64,000 bases of DNA from Cacajao melanocephalus (Eukaryota; Chordata; Mammalia; Primates; Pitheciidae): positions 1 to 64,000 of the forward strand of contig CAUYLG010026598.1 of assembly GCA_963573385.1 (NCBI GenBank), in the 5' to 3' direction. Within the stretch, counting starts at the first letter, position 1; the number at the start of each line of letters is the position of its first letter. The position numbers were made by a program, and so were the translations under genes. Under the pieces are notes generated by a model. It ran no database searches. It worked only from the letters and a program-made list of their open reading frames with translations, and was not told the origin of the DNA. Below are positions 53,738 through 64,000 of this stretch, piece after piece.

Positions 53738-53872
53738 CGTGTCCCCAATCTTCAGGCCCTCACACTTCCTCTGACCAGGGTAGGACACCCCATCTTGGCA
53801 AGTAGCAGTGAAGAAGAGATTAAGATCCTCAGGCTGATCCCAGACCGACAGCTCCACTTTAGACCGGATACT
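53738..53872 (-). CDS. ITGB5: ITGB5 exon 9 (beta-I to hybrid domain)
   Basis: This is a 135-nt, phase 0-0 exon encoding 45 residues, about 377-421. It starts [10 protein letters not shown], continues through FFTATCQDG and ends CEGLKIGDT. The polypeptide leaves the beta-I domain here and returns to the immunoglobulin-like hybrid domain. The two cysteines (CQDG and RKCEG) form the conserved disulphide loop of integrin beta chains. The acceptor reads TTCAG at 53873-53877. A second AG follows directly (AGAG), but only the first keeps the frame, giving AGT ATC CGG. The donor is GTAAGT from 53737. Exon 10 follows after an 11.3-kb intron. Confidence 0.96.
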
Positions 53873-54149
53873 CTGAACACAGAGAGAAAATGAAGCCCAA
53901 TTATTTAATAAAGGCTTTGACCGAGGTGCTCCCACACTGGTTTTCTGATGCCCACGTGGCTTCCTGGAACTCAGGAATCCCAAGCCAAGGGAAGAGCCAG
54001 TTAGCTTGGTTCCCTGGCCCTCCCTCATCCTTTCCCTTCTCTCTACACTCACATGACATCTTTCAAGACCCGGCCTGAGATCTCCCGCTGTGAGCTTGGA
54101 GAAGCTGATAATGGTCAACCTGCTGTATGGTATTATCTGCTTCAAGGGG

Positions 54150-54420
54150 TTATGCTCTGTCCCCTGCTTCCCTTTCCAGAGGCACCTCTCACCCCCATCC
54201 TTGGCTTCAGACATGCAGTTCCCCAATCTTGCCGTGTGCACTCCAGACTTTGGGCCTTTTCATGCGCCCAGGGTAATGATTCTTTGCACAATGGCTCCTC
54301 CCCTTCGTCCTCCTGGCTGGCTCCTTATTATCCTTCAAAATCAGCTCAGCAGGCACTTTCTCCAGGAATCCACTGTATCATTCACACCCATACCTATCCC
54401 AGTCAGATGAGGTCCATATG
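54150..54420 (+). mobile_element. L2 fragment, plus strand
   Basis: ccttcaaaatcagctcagca, ggcactttctccaggaatcc follow the L2 3' UTR order (ctcaaatgccacctcctccagga-like). Confidence 0.55.
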
Positions 54421-54459
54421 CATGAGGTTGAAATGACATAATGAGAGAATCCAATCTTA

Positions 54460-55000
54460 CGTGTGGATTGTATTCTTAAGACAGTGAATCGAACAAAAAT
54501 CAAGTCAAAATTACCATTCAGAATAGAAAAAATGAAGATTAAGAACATCAAGTGTTGGAAAGGATACAGTGCAACTGGGGCTCTCCTACCCTGCTGGTGG
54601 GAGTGTAAATTTGTGCAACCCTATAGAAACCCATTAGGCTATATCTACTAAAGCTTAGGCCAGCCTCAGACCTAGCATTCACCCAGGATTATACCCAACG
54701 GAAGTGTATGCATCACCAAAAAGACATGTACAGGAATGTTTACTGCAATACTGCTTGCAATAGCTAGAAACTGGAAATTCCTCAAACGCCTATCAACAGT
54801 AGAATGGATTTTTAAAAATTGTAGTATGTTTGTATAGTGAAATAACATACGGTAATGAGAAGTAACAAAATATGACTACACGTAGTAATATGGACACATC
54901 TGACAAGTATAACAATATTTTATGACTACATAAAATTCAAAAGGCATATATATTTTATTACTCTATATAAAATTCAAAAACAGGCAACATTAATGGTTGC
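54460..55000 (+). mobile_element. Old L1 (L1M) ORF2-end fragment, plus strand
   Basis: caagtgttggaaaggataca, ctgctggtgggagtgtaaat, aggaatgtttactgcaatac and cctatcaacagtagaatgga match the ORF2 end of L1 with heavy decay. Confidence 0.75.
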
Positions 55001-55149
55001 CCTTCAGGGATTATGATGGAAGAGGGCACAATCAGAACTTCCAGGGCTTGCTAATGTTCCGTGTGTTTGACCTGGGTGCTGGATACTTATTTAGTTTGTG
55101 AAAAGTTTGTAAAATTTTCTATGTCTGTTAGTTTAAAAAATTGTCCTTG

Positions 55150-55307
55150 TGACACACACCTGTAGTCCCAGCGACTCAAGGCTGAGGCAGGAGGATCGCT
55201 TGAGCCCAGGCGTTCAAGGATGCATTGAGCTATGATTGTGCCAGCGCACTAAAGCCTTGGTGACAGAGTTAGACTCTGTCTTAAAAAAAAAAAAAAAAAA
55301 AAAAAAA
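55150..55307 (+). mobile_element. Alu right-arm fragment, plus strand
   Basis: gacacacacctgtagtccca, gctatgattgtgccagcgca, tagactctgtcttaaaaaaa, with about 27 terminal A. Confidence 0.85.
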
Positions 55308-55904
55308 GTTGCCTTTGAAAATCTCTAGAGAAGATGCCACTTTGGAGACTGGGGCCAAATGAAGTAAGCAGCTTTTATTCAGAGGTCATATTTTTCAGAA
55401 AATTTTAAAACAACTGTCTGTTTACACACTAAACACATAGTACAGCAAGATGTACCCATCTGAGAGACGAGGACCCCAACATCTGCAGATGGCCCTGCGG
55501 ATTCCCTCCCTTCTCGGTGCACTCCAGGGAGCGTGGCTGTTGGAGAGAAACAGCAGACAGACTTGCCTCCTGCTCTTGTGGGTTTTCTTTCTTTTTTTTC
55601 CCTTTTTTGCTGAGCACGTAACGCTAAAGTTGAATAAGTGAAATATGCAGTTTTCTAGCAAATTAACAAGCTTGTTGAAAATACTTTCTGCAAAAAACAG
55701 TCTCTCCCTTTGCAACAAATTACCTAAGTGCTTCTACAACTCTAAAAATACGATCTGTCTTAAATCCACTTCCTCTTGCAACTTGCCAGCCTTAACTGGC
55801 CAAGGGTCACAAAAGTGCCACTCAACACGCCCAGCACTCTCTGCTGCCTGTGATCAGTTATTTACAGACAGCACTGCCAAGTGGTGAAGTCCAAGGGCTG
55901 TGTC

Positions 55905-55975
55905 ACAGATCTCTCTGGGACTTAGCACAATCTGTTGTTGAATGAATGAGTGAATGCAGGGATGGGTAGACAGAT
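55905..55975 (+). mobile_element. Possible L2 terminal fragment
   Basis: gggacttagcacaatctgtt gttgaatgaatgagtgaatg is the usual L2 end pattern; very short. Confidence 0.4.
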
Positions 55976-56278
55976 GAATATTTTAACAGTGATGCTAAGG
56001 GCTCAGGCCAAGTAGATGAAAATATTTTTTAAAGCAAAGTAAATATTTAAAAATAAATTAAAAATAAATTTATAACTGTGAATAAATATGTGGATGAGCT
56101 AAAACAGTATATCGTAAAAGAGCTGAAGAGTGAAGACATGTAAAAAATTACCTGGGAAGAGTCACTTGAACTATGGGGCTCTCATACCCTGCTGTGGTTC
56201 ACAAACAAAACTTGGGAAGGAAGCACCAGTGTTCCCTAGCAAGGTCTGCCCAAGTTTCCCCTTGAAAGATCTAAGGGA

Positions 56279-56580
56279 GCCGGGCGTGGTGGCTGACACC
56301 TGTAATCCCAGCACTTTGGGAGGCTGAGGCAGGCGGATCACCTGCGGTCAGGAGTTGGAGATCAGCCTGGCTAACATGGCAAAACCCCATCTCTACTAAA
56401 AACAAAATTAGCCAGGTGTGCTCGCACATGCCCGAAATCCGAGCTACTTGGGAGGCAGGAGAGTCGCTTGGACCCAGGAGGCGAACGTTGTGGTGAGCAG
56501 AGTTGAGCCATTGTACTCCAGCCTGGGCCACAAGAGCAAAACTCCGTCTCAAAAAAGAAAAAGAAAAAGAAAAAAAAAGA
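56279..56580 (+). mobile_element. Alu (S-like), plus strand
   Basis: gagccgggcgtggtggctga start; A-rich tail with AAAG units. Confidence 0.94.
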
Positions 56581-57084
56581 CCCAAGGAGGATCTGGAAGA
56601 GGATTTGGGAAAAAACAAGAGGGACCTGGACTCCTACTCTGTGAGTCAGCATCTAAGAATTAGATGGAAATGAACTCTTATGTTCTACTCAGGCCGTAGG
56701 CCCCATATTCTGATGTGAAGTTTGTATTATTCCTGATACCCACAGAGTCTCTGGAATCATAAACTCTTAAGACGTTTCAGGCAGCAGGAACCGTGGAGAT
56801 GGTGCAGCCCAAACCTCTCATGTATGGAAGCTGGAACTGAGGGCAAGGAAAAGGTGGCCCAGGGCCACTCAGCTGCACAGGACCAGATGCAGGCCTTCTC
56901 TACCCACCCCAGGGCTCTCTCCAATCCACACCCCTCATATGCACTTCTTTCTTCGGAAATTGGCTCTCTGACCACAGAGGAGGTCAAAAACAAAAACAAA
57001 AATTAAAAAAAAAAGGAATTTGGCTCTGTGACTCTGGAAAGAGATTGTCAGGTTGTATCCTGGTTGTAAGGGTCTCTGCCCCAA

Positions 57085-57205
57085 AAACTATGAGTCCTGG
57101 AGGGCAGGACTGTGTTTTATTCACTATTTTATTTCCAAGGTGCAGAATGATGCCTGTCATACATTAGGCTGCTAGTACATATCTGTTGAATAAATGAATG
57201 GATGG
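57085..57205 (+). mobile_element. L2 3' end, plus strand
   Basis: gagtcctggagggcaggact, tattcactattttatttcca, atctgttgaataaatgaatg. Confidence 0.65.
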
Positions 57206-58329
57206 AGTATAAAAATATAGTAGAGGGTCAAAGTGCAGTTCTTATGCATGAAGACTTTTATGTGTGACTCCTAAAATTCCATTAACTCCTACCAGATTTG
57301 CCCCTCAAGGTGACGCCTTAGTTCTCCAGCAGGAAAAGAAGACAACGTCAGGAACGTCAGAAGTTTAAAGGCTATTAAATGCTCGGTCAGGTTGGGTCAC
57401 ATCTGCAATTGCTTTAGGTCAGGCCAGCTGTGGAGTGGGTGGGAGCAGACTTTATGGCAACAACAGAAAGAGAAACATGTGCTCTGCTAGGGAAAACCAC
57501 ACCACAGCTTCTGATATCACTGTCCACATGCAGCTCCAGTGCTTTCCAACTCATTCCGTTCACTCCCACTCTGAGAAGAGGCCTTTCTGGGTGCAACATG
57601 AGATGAGCGTCCTCTGCACATGTGGACCCAGGGCTCCATGGCTGAGTTCTGGAAGGGAGTCTCTCACCAGCACTTATTACAGAGCAAAGCACCACATTGC
57701 CAAACTCCCTTGGGATGACTTGGAGATTTCTCACAGTAAAGAATTTGGCACAGCAAGAAAACGCATAAATCCAAGTTGAAGATTTCACACTCTGAGAGAT
57801 GTGTACACTAGACTTGATTCTACAAAGACATGAAATTAAACATACCCTTTCCATTTTGTTCCCTCCTCAGCCTGGCCAAATACCACAGCCATTGCAACTG
57901 TTACATATGTTCCAACCCAAATCTGCCCAGAATGTCCCCACAGATGGTCTGCCAGCACTCTAGGGGAGGTAAAAGCCAACACCCACACTTAGTCATGTGT
58001 TGTCTGACTCATGAAATCCAACACAAACCACTCGGACGGTGAGGGGACAGAAACACAGGCGGTCTGGAGAGAGCTGTGACTAGACTCTGGCCGGGCGTGG
58101 AGCAGGTGAAAAGACAGCAGAGCTGATGAAAGCCTCTCCTGCTGCCCTGGCACACCCCATATGCACCAGGGGCCTGTGCTGGGCTCAAAGTCGGGAAATG
58201 GGCAAGTTCAAGGAGCTTGAAGCCCAGCCCAGCCTAGCCCTTCCCACTGGCCAGGACAGCAGCAAGTAAGATAAGTACTCGGAAGAAAAAACCCAAACTG
58301 TTTTTCCTACTTTACTGTCACACACCACT

Positions 58330-59150
58330 CAACACAACACTTCTGACACCAGATGTGAGGATTTCCCTCCTCCCCCCACATCACACAATTCTCTACTGGA
58401 CACCAGTTAGTTGTCTTCTAATTCAGCACAATTCTGACGCTATCTTCCTGGACATAGTATCAGGTCCCCCAGGTGAAGAGCTCAGCCCACATGACTGCCC
58501 CCACCACAGATGCCAATCACAAGTACTAGGTTGTCACCTATACTTGCAACCGATCAGCTATAAATTGAAGTTCCCATGAGCCTCCTTCCTTCTTTCATCA
58601 ATTTGCTAGAATGGCTCACAGAACTCAGGGAAACACCCTATTTACACTTACCCACGTATTAATAAGAGATAAAGGCTGCAGATGAACAGCCAGATGAAGA
58701 GAAACAGGGCAAAGTGTGTGAGGAGGGTGCTGGACTTCCCTGTCCTCTCTGGTGCCACTCTCCAGGAACCTGTCCCACAGCTTTCCCAAAGCCCTCCAAA
58801 CCCAGGCCTTCTTGGTTTGCGTGGAGGTGTTGTTACATAGGCATGACTGGTTACATCTCTGGCTACTGAATCAACTCAAACTTCAGCCCCTCTCCACCTC
58901 CCCAGAGGTCATGGGGTGGGGCTGAATGTTCCAACCCTCTAATCACATGGCTGGTTTCCCCAGCAAACAGCCCCCATCCTGAGGCTATCCAGGAGCGCCC
59001 CCCCCACCCCGAAGAGTCACCTCATTAGAACAAAAGATGCTCCTATTACCCAGGAAATGACAATGGTCACGGAAACTGTATCAGGAACTAGTGTTAAAGA
59101 CCAAATATTATAACAAAAGATTCTCCTAGTGTCCATATCTCAAAGGTTTT
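58330..59150 (-). mobile_element. Old interspersed repeat, family not named
   Basis: Phrases such as aatggctcacagaactcagg, gcatgactggttacatctct, gtcatggggtggggctgaat, gttccaaccctctaatcaca and taaagaccaaatattata are ones I recognise as dispersed in primate DNA. They look like an old LTR or DNA element. I cannot fix the family or orientation with confidence. Confidence 0.4.
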
Positions 59151-59178
59151 TAGGGGCTTTGTATTAGACACTAGGGGC

Positions 59179-59243
59179 ATATATATATACATACATACAT
59201 ATGTGTGTGTATATATATATACGTGTATATGTGTGTGTGTGCA

Positions 59244-59278
<35 letters not shown>

Positions 59279-59279
59279 C
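59179..59279. repeat. (TA)n/(TG)n compound microsatellite
   Basis: About 100 bases of alternating purine-pyrimidine: TATATA, CATACATA, TGTGTG and TATATA blocks in turn. Confidence 0.97.
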
Positions 59280-59649
59280 TTCCTATGCCACAGTATCACA
59301 GGTTCTAATAAACATGGAACACCAACATACCCTTAACATGGCTTCAACCAACTGAACTTGCTTCAAATACCTTGCAGTTTCACATTTTTATATTTAACAT
59401 ATATTTTTTAAATTTCACCTGAAGGGAGGCGTGGAAGGAGGGAATTATCACGGGTCACTTTTTGGAGTAATGGACATGTTCAGCATCTTTATGGTGGTGA
59501 TGGTTTCACAGGTATATACCCGTGTCAACACTCGTACACTTTAAATCAGTATAGTTTGCTATATGTTAATTATATGTCAATAAAGCTTTACAATTGTTTT
59601 CCACTGGATATGAATAGTTATTGTTGAGAGTATTCTAATAATCATTCTG

Positions 59650-59930
<281 letters not shown>

Positions 59931-62113
59931 GATAATCAGTCATTTTAAAAAGTGTTGAGTTTCCAAGTTCATTCATAAGTCATCAGCTTCATTTTACATG
60001 TTTGCTTACAGGAACCAGTTTAACTAGCAGAGTCAAGCAACAGTGCTAGGTTCCCACAGTTGCTCTGGGAATTCATTCCAGGTTGCAAAAGCAGCTCCAG
60101 CCTAGAACAATTGTTCCCTGTACTCATCCGCACACCTGACTCCTCATCTGCAGTGAGAGTTCTCCACTCCTCTCCTGGCCTCTGCCTACCACACAGGGAA
60201 TGCTTTCCTTTCTCACTCCCTGACTCTGGGTCCCTGGATTTCCATTAAGAAAATGAATGTAGATATATAAGAAATCCTGTTTAGGACTAAGCACTTATGA
60301 GATCCTATGCAGGGAACCAATAATAAAGTCTTCTGCTCCCTGATTTTCAGTGCTCCCAGCAGGTGCAGAGACATGCAGAACTCGCCAGTCACACAGACGC
60401 TGGCTGAGCAGCGTGCCTTCTCTGCTACTGCAAGGCGGCCCCGCCAGGTCTATGGAACTGTGCATCATGATGCCGTCCAATATCACAGCCGCCAGAAGCA
60501 AGGGGCGTGGGCCTTCACCAGCTAAAGCTCTTGGGGTCCCCAGAGCTCTGAACTCAGGAGGTGGCTGACGATGAAATGCTGAGAGGTGACCCCTCCTCAG
60601 AAGCCCTAAAGAGGGACTTCACCCCACTCCACAGAGCCCAGATGAGCTGCTCTTCAGCCATTTCTTCCCAAAGGCCCTGATTTAGCAGGAGCCAAGCCGT
60701 GGCCTCCCTGCCTGTGAAAGTGGGTCCAGCAGTGGTGCCCCTTCTGCCCCGTGGGGCCTCCCCGCTCTGGCATCCTCAGAGGGAAGAGGAGAGTGGCAGG
60801 GCTCCTCAGGAGTTCCGGCTCCCGCTTTGCTTCTCTTAGTTCCGTGTCCAGAGCTTGAGACCCAAGCGGCTCACAGCTCACCCCAGGAAAGAGGGTGACA
60901 TTCACAGGCCTGGTTCCTCCTTCCCATGCAGGCTCACATCCCAAACCTTCTCTCGGTGTCACACTTCGGCAGACCTATTGTGCCCACATAACCAGCTTAG
61001 GTGTTCTCCCTCTTGCTGAAGCGTAAACCAGATCACTCACCATGGAATCTGAAAGTCACTACAGTTTAAAGTTAATTAGGAAACTCTGTCTCACTGCACT
61101 CTGGGTTCTGAAGTGCCTATGGGATCTGGTAGGGCTCTAAAGGTCAGAGAACAGAAAAGAGGATGTTAGTATGTGGGCACTGGGTTAAGAGAGAAGGAAG
61201 TCTTCAGTTTCTCACAACAGGAAGTTCCAGGAATATCAGAATCTGTGAGAGCAAGAGGACCCTTGGCTACAACAGGAGATGGGGGTGGTGGGAACGGGGA
61301 AGGAATGGAAGGAAAACAAGCCAAAAATCCTCACTGCTGCCCACCTGGCTGCCTTTAGGGTGCTGAGGCTCCAGGGCACTAAGTGCAGGGCTGGCCACAC
61401 CCCAAGCCCCAGGGTTCTCCCTGGCTCAGTAGTACTTTGTAACTCAAGACAGGGCCACATCGGCAGGTGACAAGACCACTGCTGGGGAAGGCCAGGCTCC
61501 AAATACTCATTTGTAACCAGTCACTGCTGGGAAGGCAAGATGACTTTTCTCACAGATGTGTGATGTCACAGTGATTTGTTAGGTTCCCAGGTTACCCCAC
61601 AAAAACCTACTTTACCTAAGTTTAGGACTAATAATGTGACTTAAGCCACATTTAGTCTGTGTATAACTTAGTTTTAACAAGAAGATTTACTCTGAATGCC
61701 AATTTAGAAATGACCTGTCCCCTTGAGCGGGTGGGTAGGCACTGGATTCCATAACCATCTTGGGGCCCACAAGGGAAGGGACAGCAGAGGGAACACAATT
61801 CCCAGCACAAGAGCTCTGCCTGCCATTTGCCTGAGAGAAGGTGGATCCGAGTCAAGTACTTCTGGAGTGCTATGAATTGAGGGAAAGGAGGGTAGGAAAG
61901 AGAAAGATTTGGGAGGTGAGTCTGTGGATGCATGGCTTGGAGTGTGAAAGTGATTCCTGAACCACATCTATAAGAACTTGCACTTATTCTATTAGGGCCA
62001 ACTTCACATAATCTGTTACAACAGCATAGAATTTTACAGCCCCACTCATAAACCCTCTGAAAAGACTTGATTACAATCACATCCTAAGTAGGTAGGCAAG
62101 ACATTGATTCTTT

Positions 62114-62262
62114 GGCCAGGCATGATGGCTCATGCCTGTAAAGCCAGCACTTTGGGAAGCTGAGGTGGGAGGACTGCTTCAGGAGTTCGAGAGCAGACCA
62201 ACCAGGGCAACATAGTGAGACCCTATCTCTCTCTAAATATTTTTAAATTAAAAACGAAAAAA
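62114..62262 (+). mobile_element. Alu left monomer (FLAM-like), plus strand
   Basis: ggccaggcatgatggctcat, ggaggactgcttcaggagtt, aacatagtgagaccctatct, then A/T-rich tail. Confidence 0.82.
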
Positions 62263-62792
62263 CTGATTGTTGATTCTCCTCTCCCATGTTAGTCTGCAGC
62301 TCTACACTGAGCTCCATGAGCCTGAGGGACTCCCGTCCTGCTACTGGGAGGTGAGCTCAGCGTGCAAGCTTTTCACATCTTGCAGCATGGGCCTGTGGCT
62401 CGCAGATGCTCTGCTCCCTCACAGAGGGAATACGGTGGCAGGGTTAGCCTGGGCACTGGGTTGGTGGAGAATACCACTGCGGCCCACAGGAGGTGTCAGA
62501 ACCTAAGCACTTCCCAGGCCACCAGCTTGAGTCTGAGCTACTCCTTGGCTCACTGAGATTTGCAGATGAGAGTCAAGATGGCAGAGGTGAGAGGGAGACG
62601 CATCATGCAGGATGGGCTTCTCTACCCTGACCCCAAGTGAAGCAGAAGAAGACACCAAACTCAAGGGGATGGGGGAGCAGAGCCAAGCAGAGCAGCACAG
62701 CGAACTGCCCACCTGAGCCCATGGCGGCTGCAGGACCTCAGTGGGAGGGGGTGGAGTGGAGGTGGCAGTGGGGGAAGAGGCTGGTGACTTAC

Positions 62793-62882
62793 GTTGTATG
62801 CATTAATAATCAGTTGAATAATATTTTTGGAGTCTCCGTCTAAAATCTCCACCGTTGTGCCAGGTATCAGGGCTGTAAAATT
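62793..62882 (-). CDS. ITGB5: ITGB5 exon 8 (end of the beta-I domain)
   Basis: This is a 90-nt, phase 0-0 exon encoding 30 residues, about 347-376 of the full protein. It runs from [10 protein letters not shown] to [10 protein letters not shown]. It forms the C-terminal strand and helix of the vWA-like beta-I domain, the ligand-binding head, just before re-entry into the hybrid domain. The start NFT is an N-glycosylation sequon. The acceptor is a T-rich tract ending CCCAAG at 62883-62888. The donor GTAAGT begins at 62792. The exon joins in frame to the next exon at 53872. The preceding coding exon is not visible between here and 64000, so it lies outside the window. Confidence 0.95.

Positions 62883-64000
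<1,118 letters not shown>

Noticed and set aside
53872..53874. Alternative acceptors at AGAG (also at 14794-14797)
   Set aside because: Using the second AG would remove two bases and break the ITGB5 frame.

Overview
This is primate genomic DNA: 20 or more Alu elements, MIR, L2 and L1 fragments, MLT1 LTRs and a class I endogenous retrovirus surround one split vertebrate gene. There are no operons, ribosome-binding sites or other prokaryotic features. Nearly all long open frames are read through repeats, simple sequence or intron noise.

The only protein gene I can support is ITGB5 (integrin beta-5) on the minus strand. Eight coding exons lie at 62793-62882, 53738-53872, 41986-42415, 19358-19580, 14695-14795, 11613-11732, 9737-9903 and 8959-9054. 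A 3' UTR runs down to about 8290. All junctions are GT-AG, the phases match, and the exons join without a stop or shift into 453 codons plus TGA. If the full protein is 799 residues, as in human, this is about residues 347-799: the end of the beta-I domain, the hybrid domain, the four cysteine-rich I-EGF modules, the beta-tail domain, the transmembrane helix and the NPLY-containing tail. The upstream exons lie beyond position 64000. The protein differs from my memory of human ITGB5 at roughly 15-17 positions, so I favour a non-human simian. That rests on recollection and is not verified.

Layout: 1-3049 holds the 3' part of a degenerate class I endogenous retrovirus on the + strand (broken pol, env with most of the surface subunit missing, 3' LTR). 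3050-8285 is intergenic DNA with an MLT1 LTR, Alus and MIRs. 8290-62882 is the ITGB5 3' end and introns. 62883-64000 is the start of a further intron. The largest introns (19581-41985, 42416-53737 and 53873-62792) are mosaics of repeats separated by unique sequence.

I found no previously undescribed biological system. The points most worth a second look are small and structural: a hairpin-forming insertion inside an Alu (35007-35032), a roughly 52-bp poly(A)-tailed insert with perfect 16-bp target duplications (36941-37024), a 66-bp tandem duplication (12769-12900), a 5'-truncated L1 inserted inside a MIR, an inverted Alu pair, an in-frame intron-retention tail for ITGB5 that lacks the NPLY motif, and a TAAT-rich unique block at 51840-52070.
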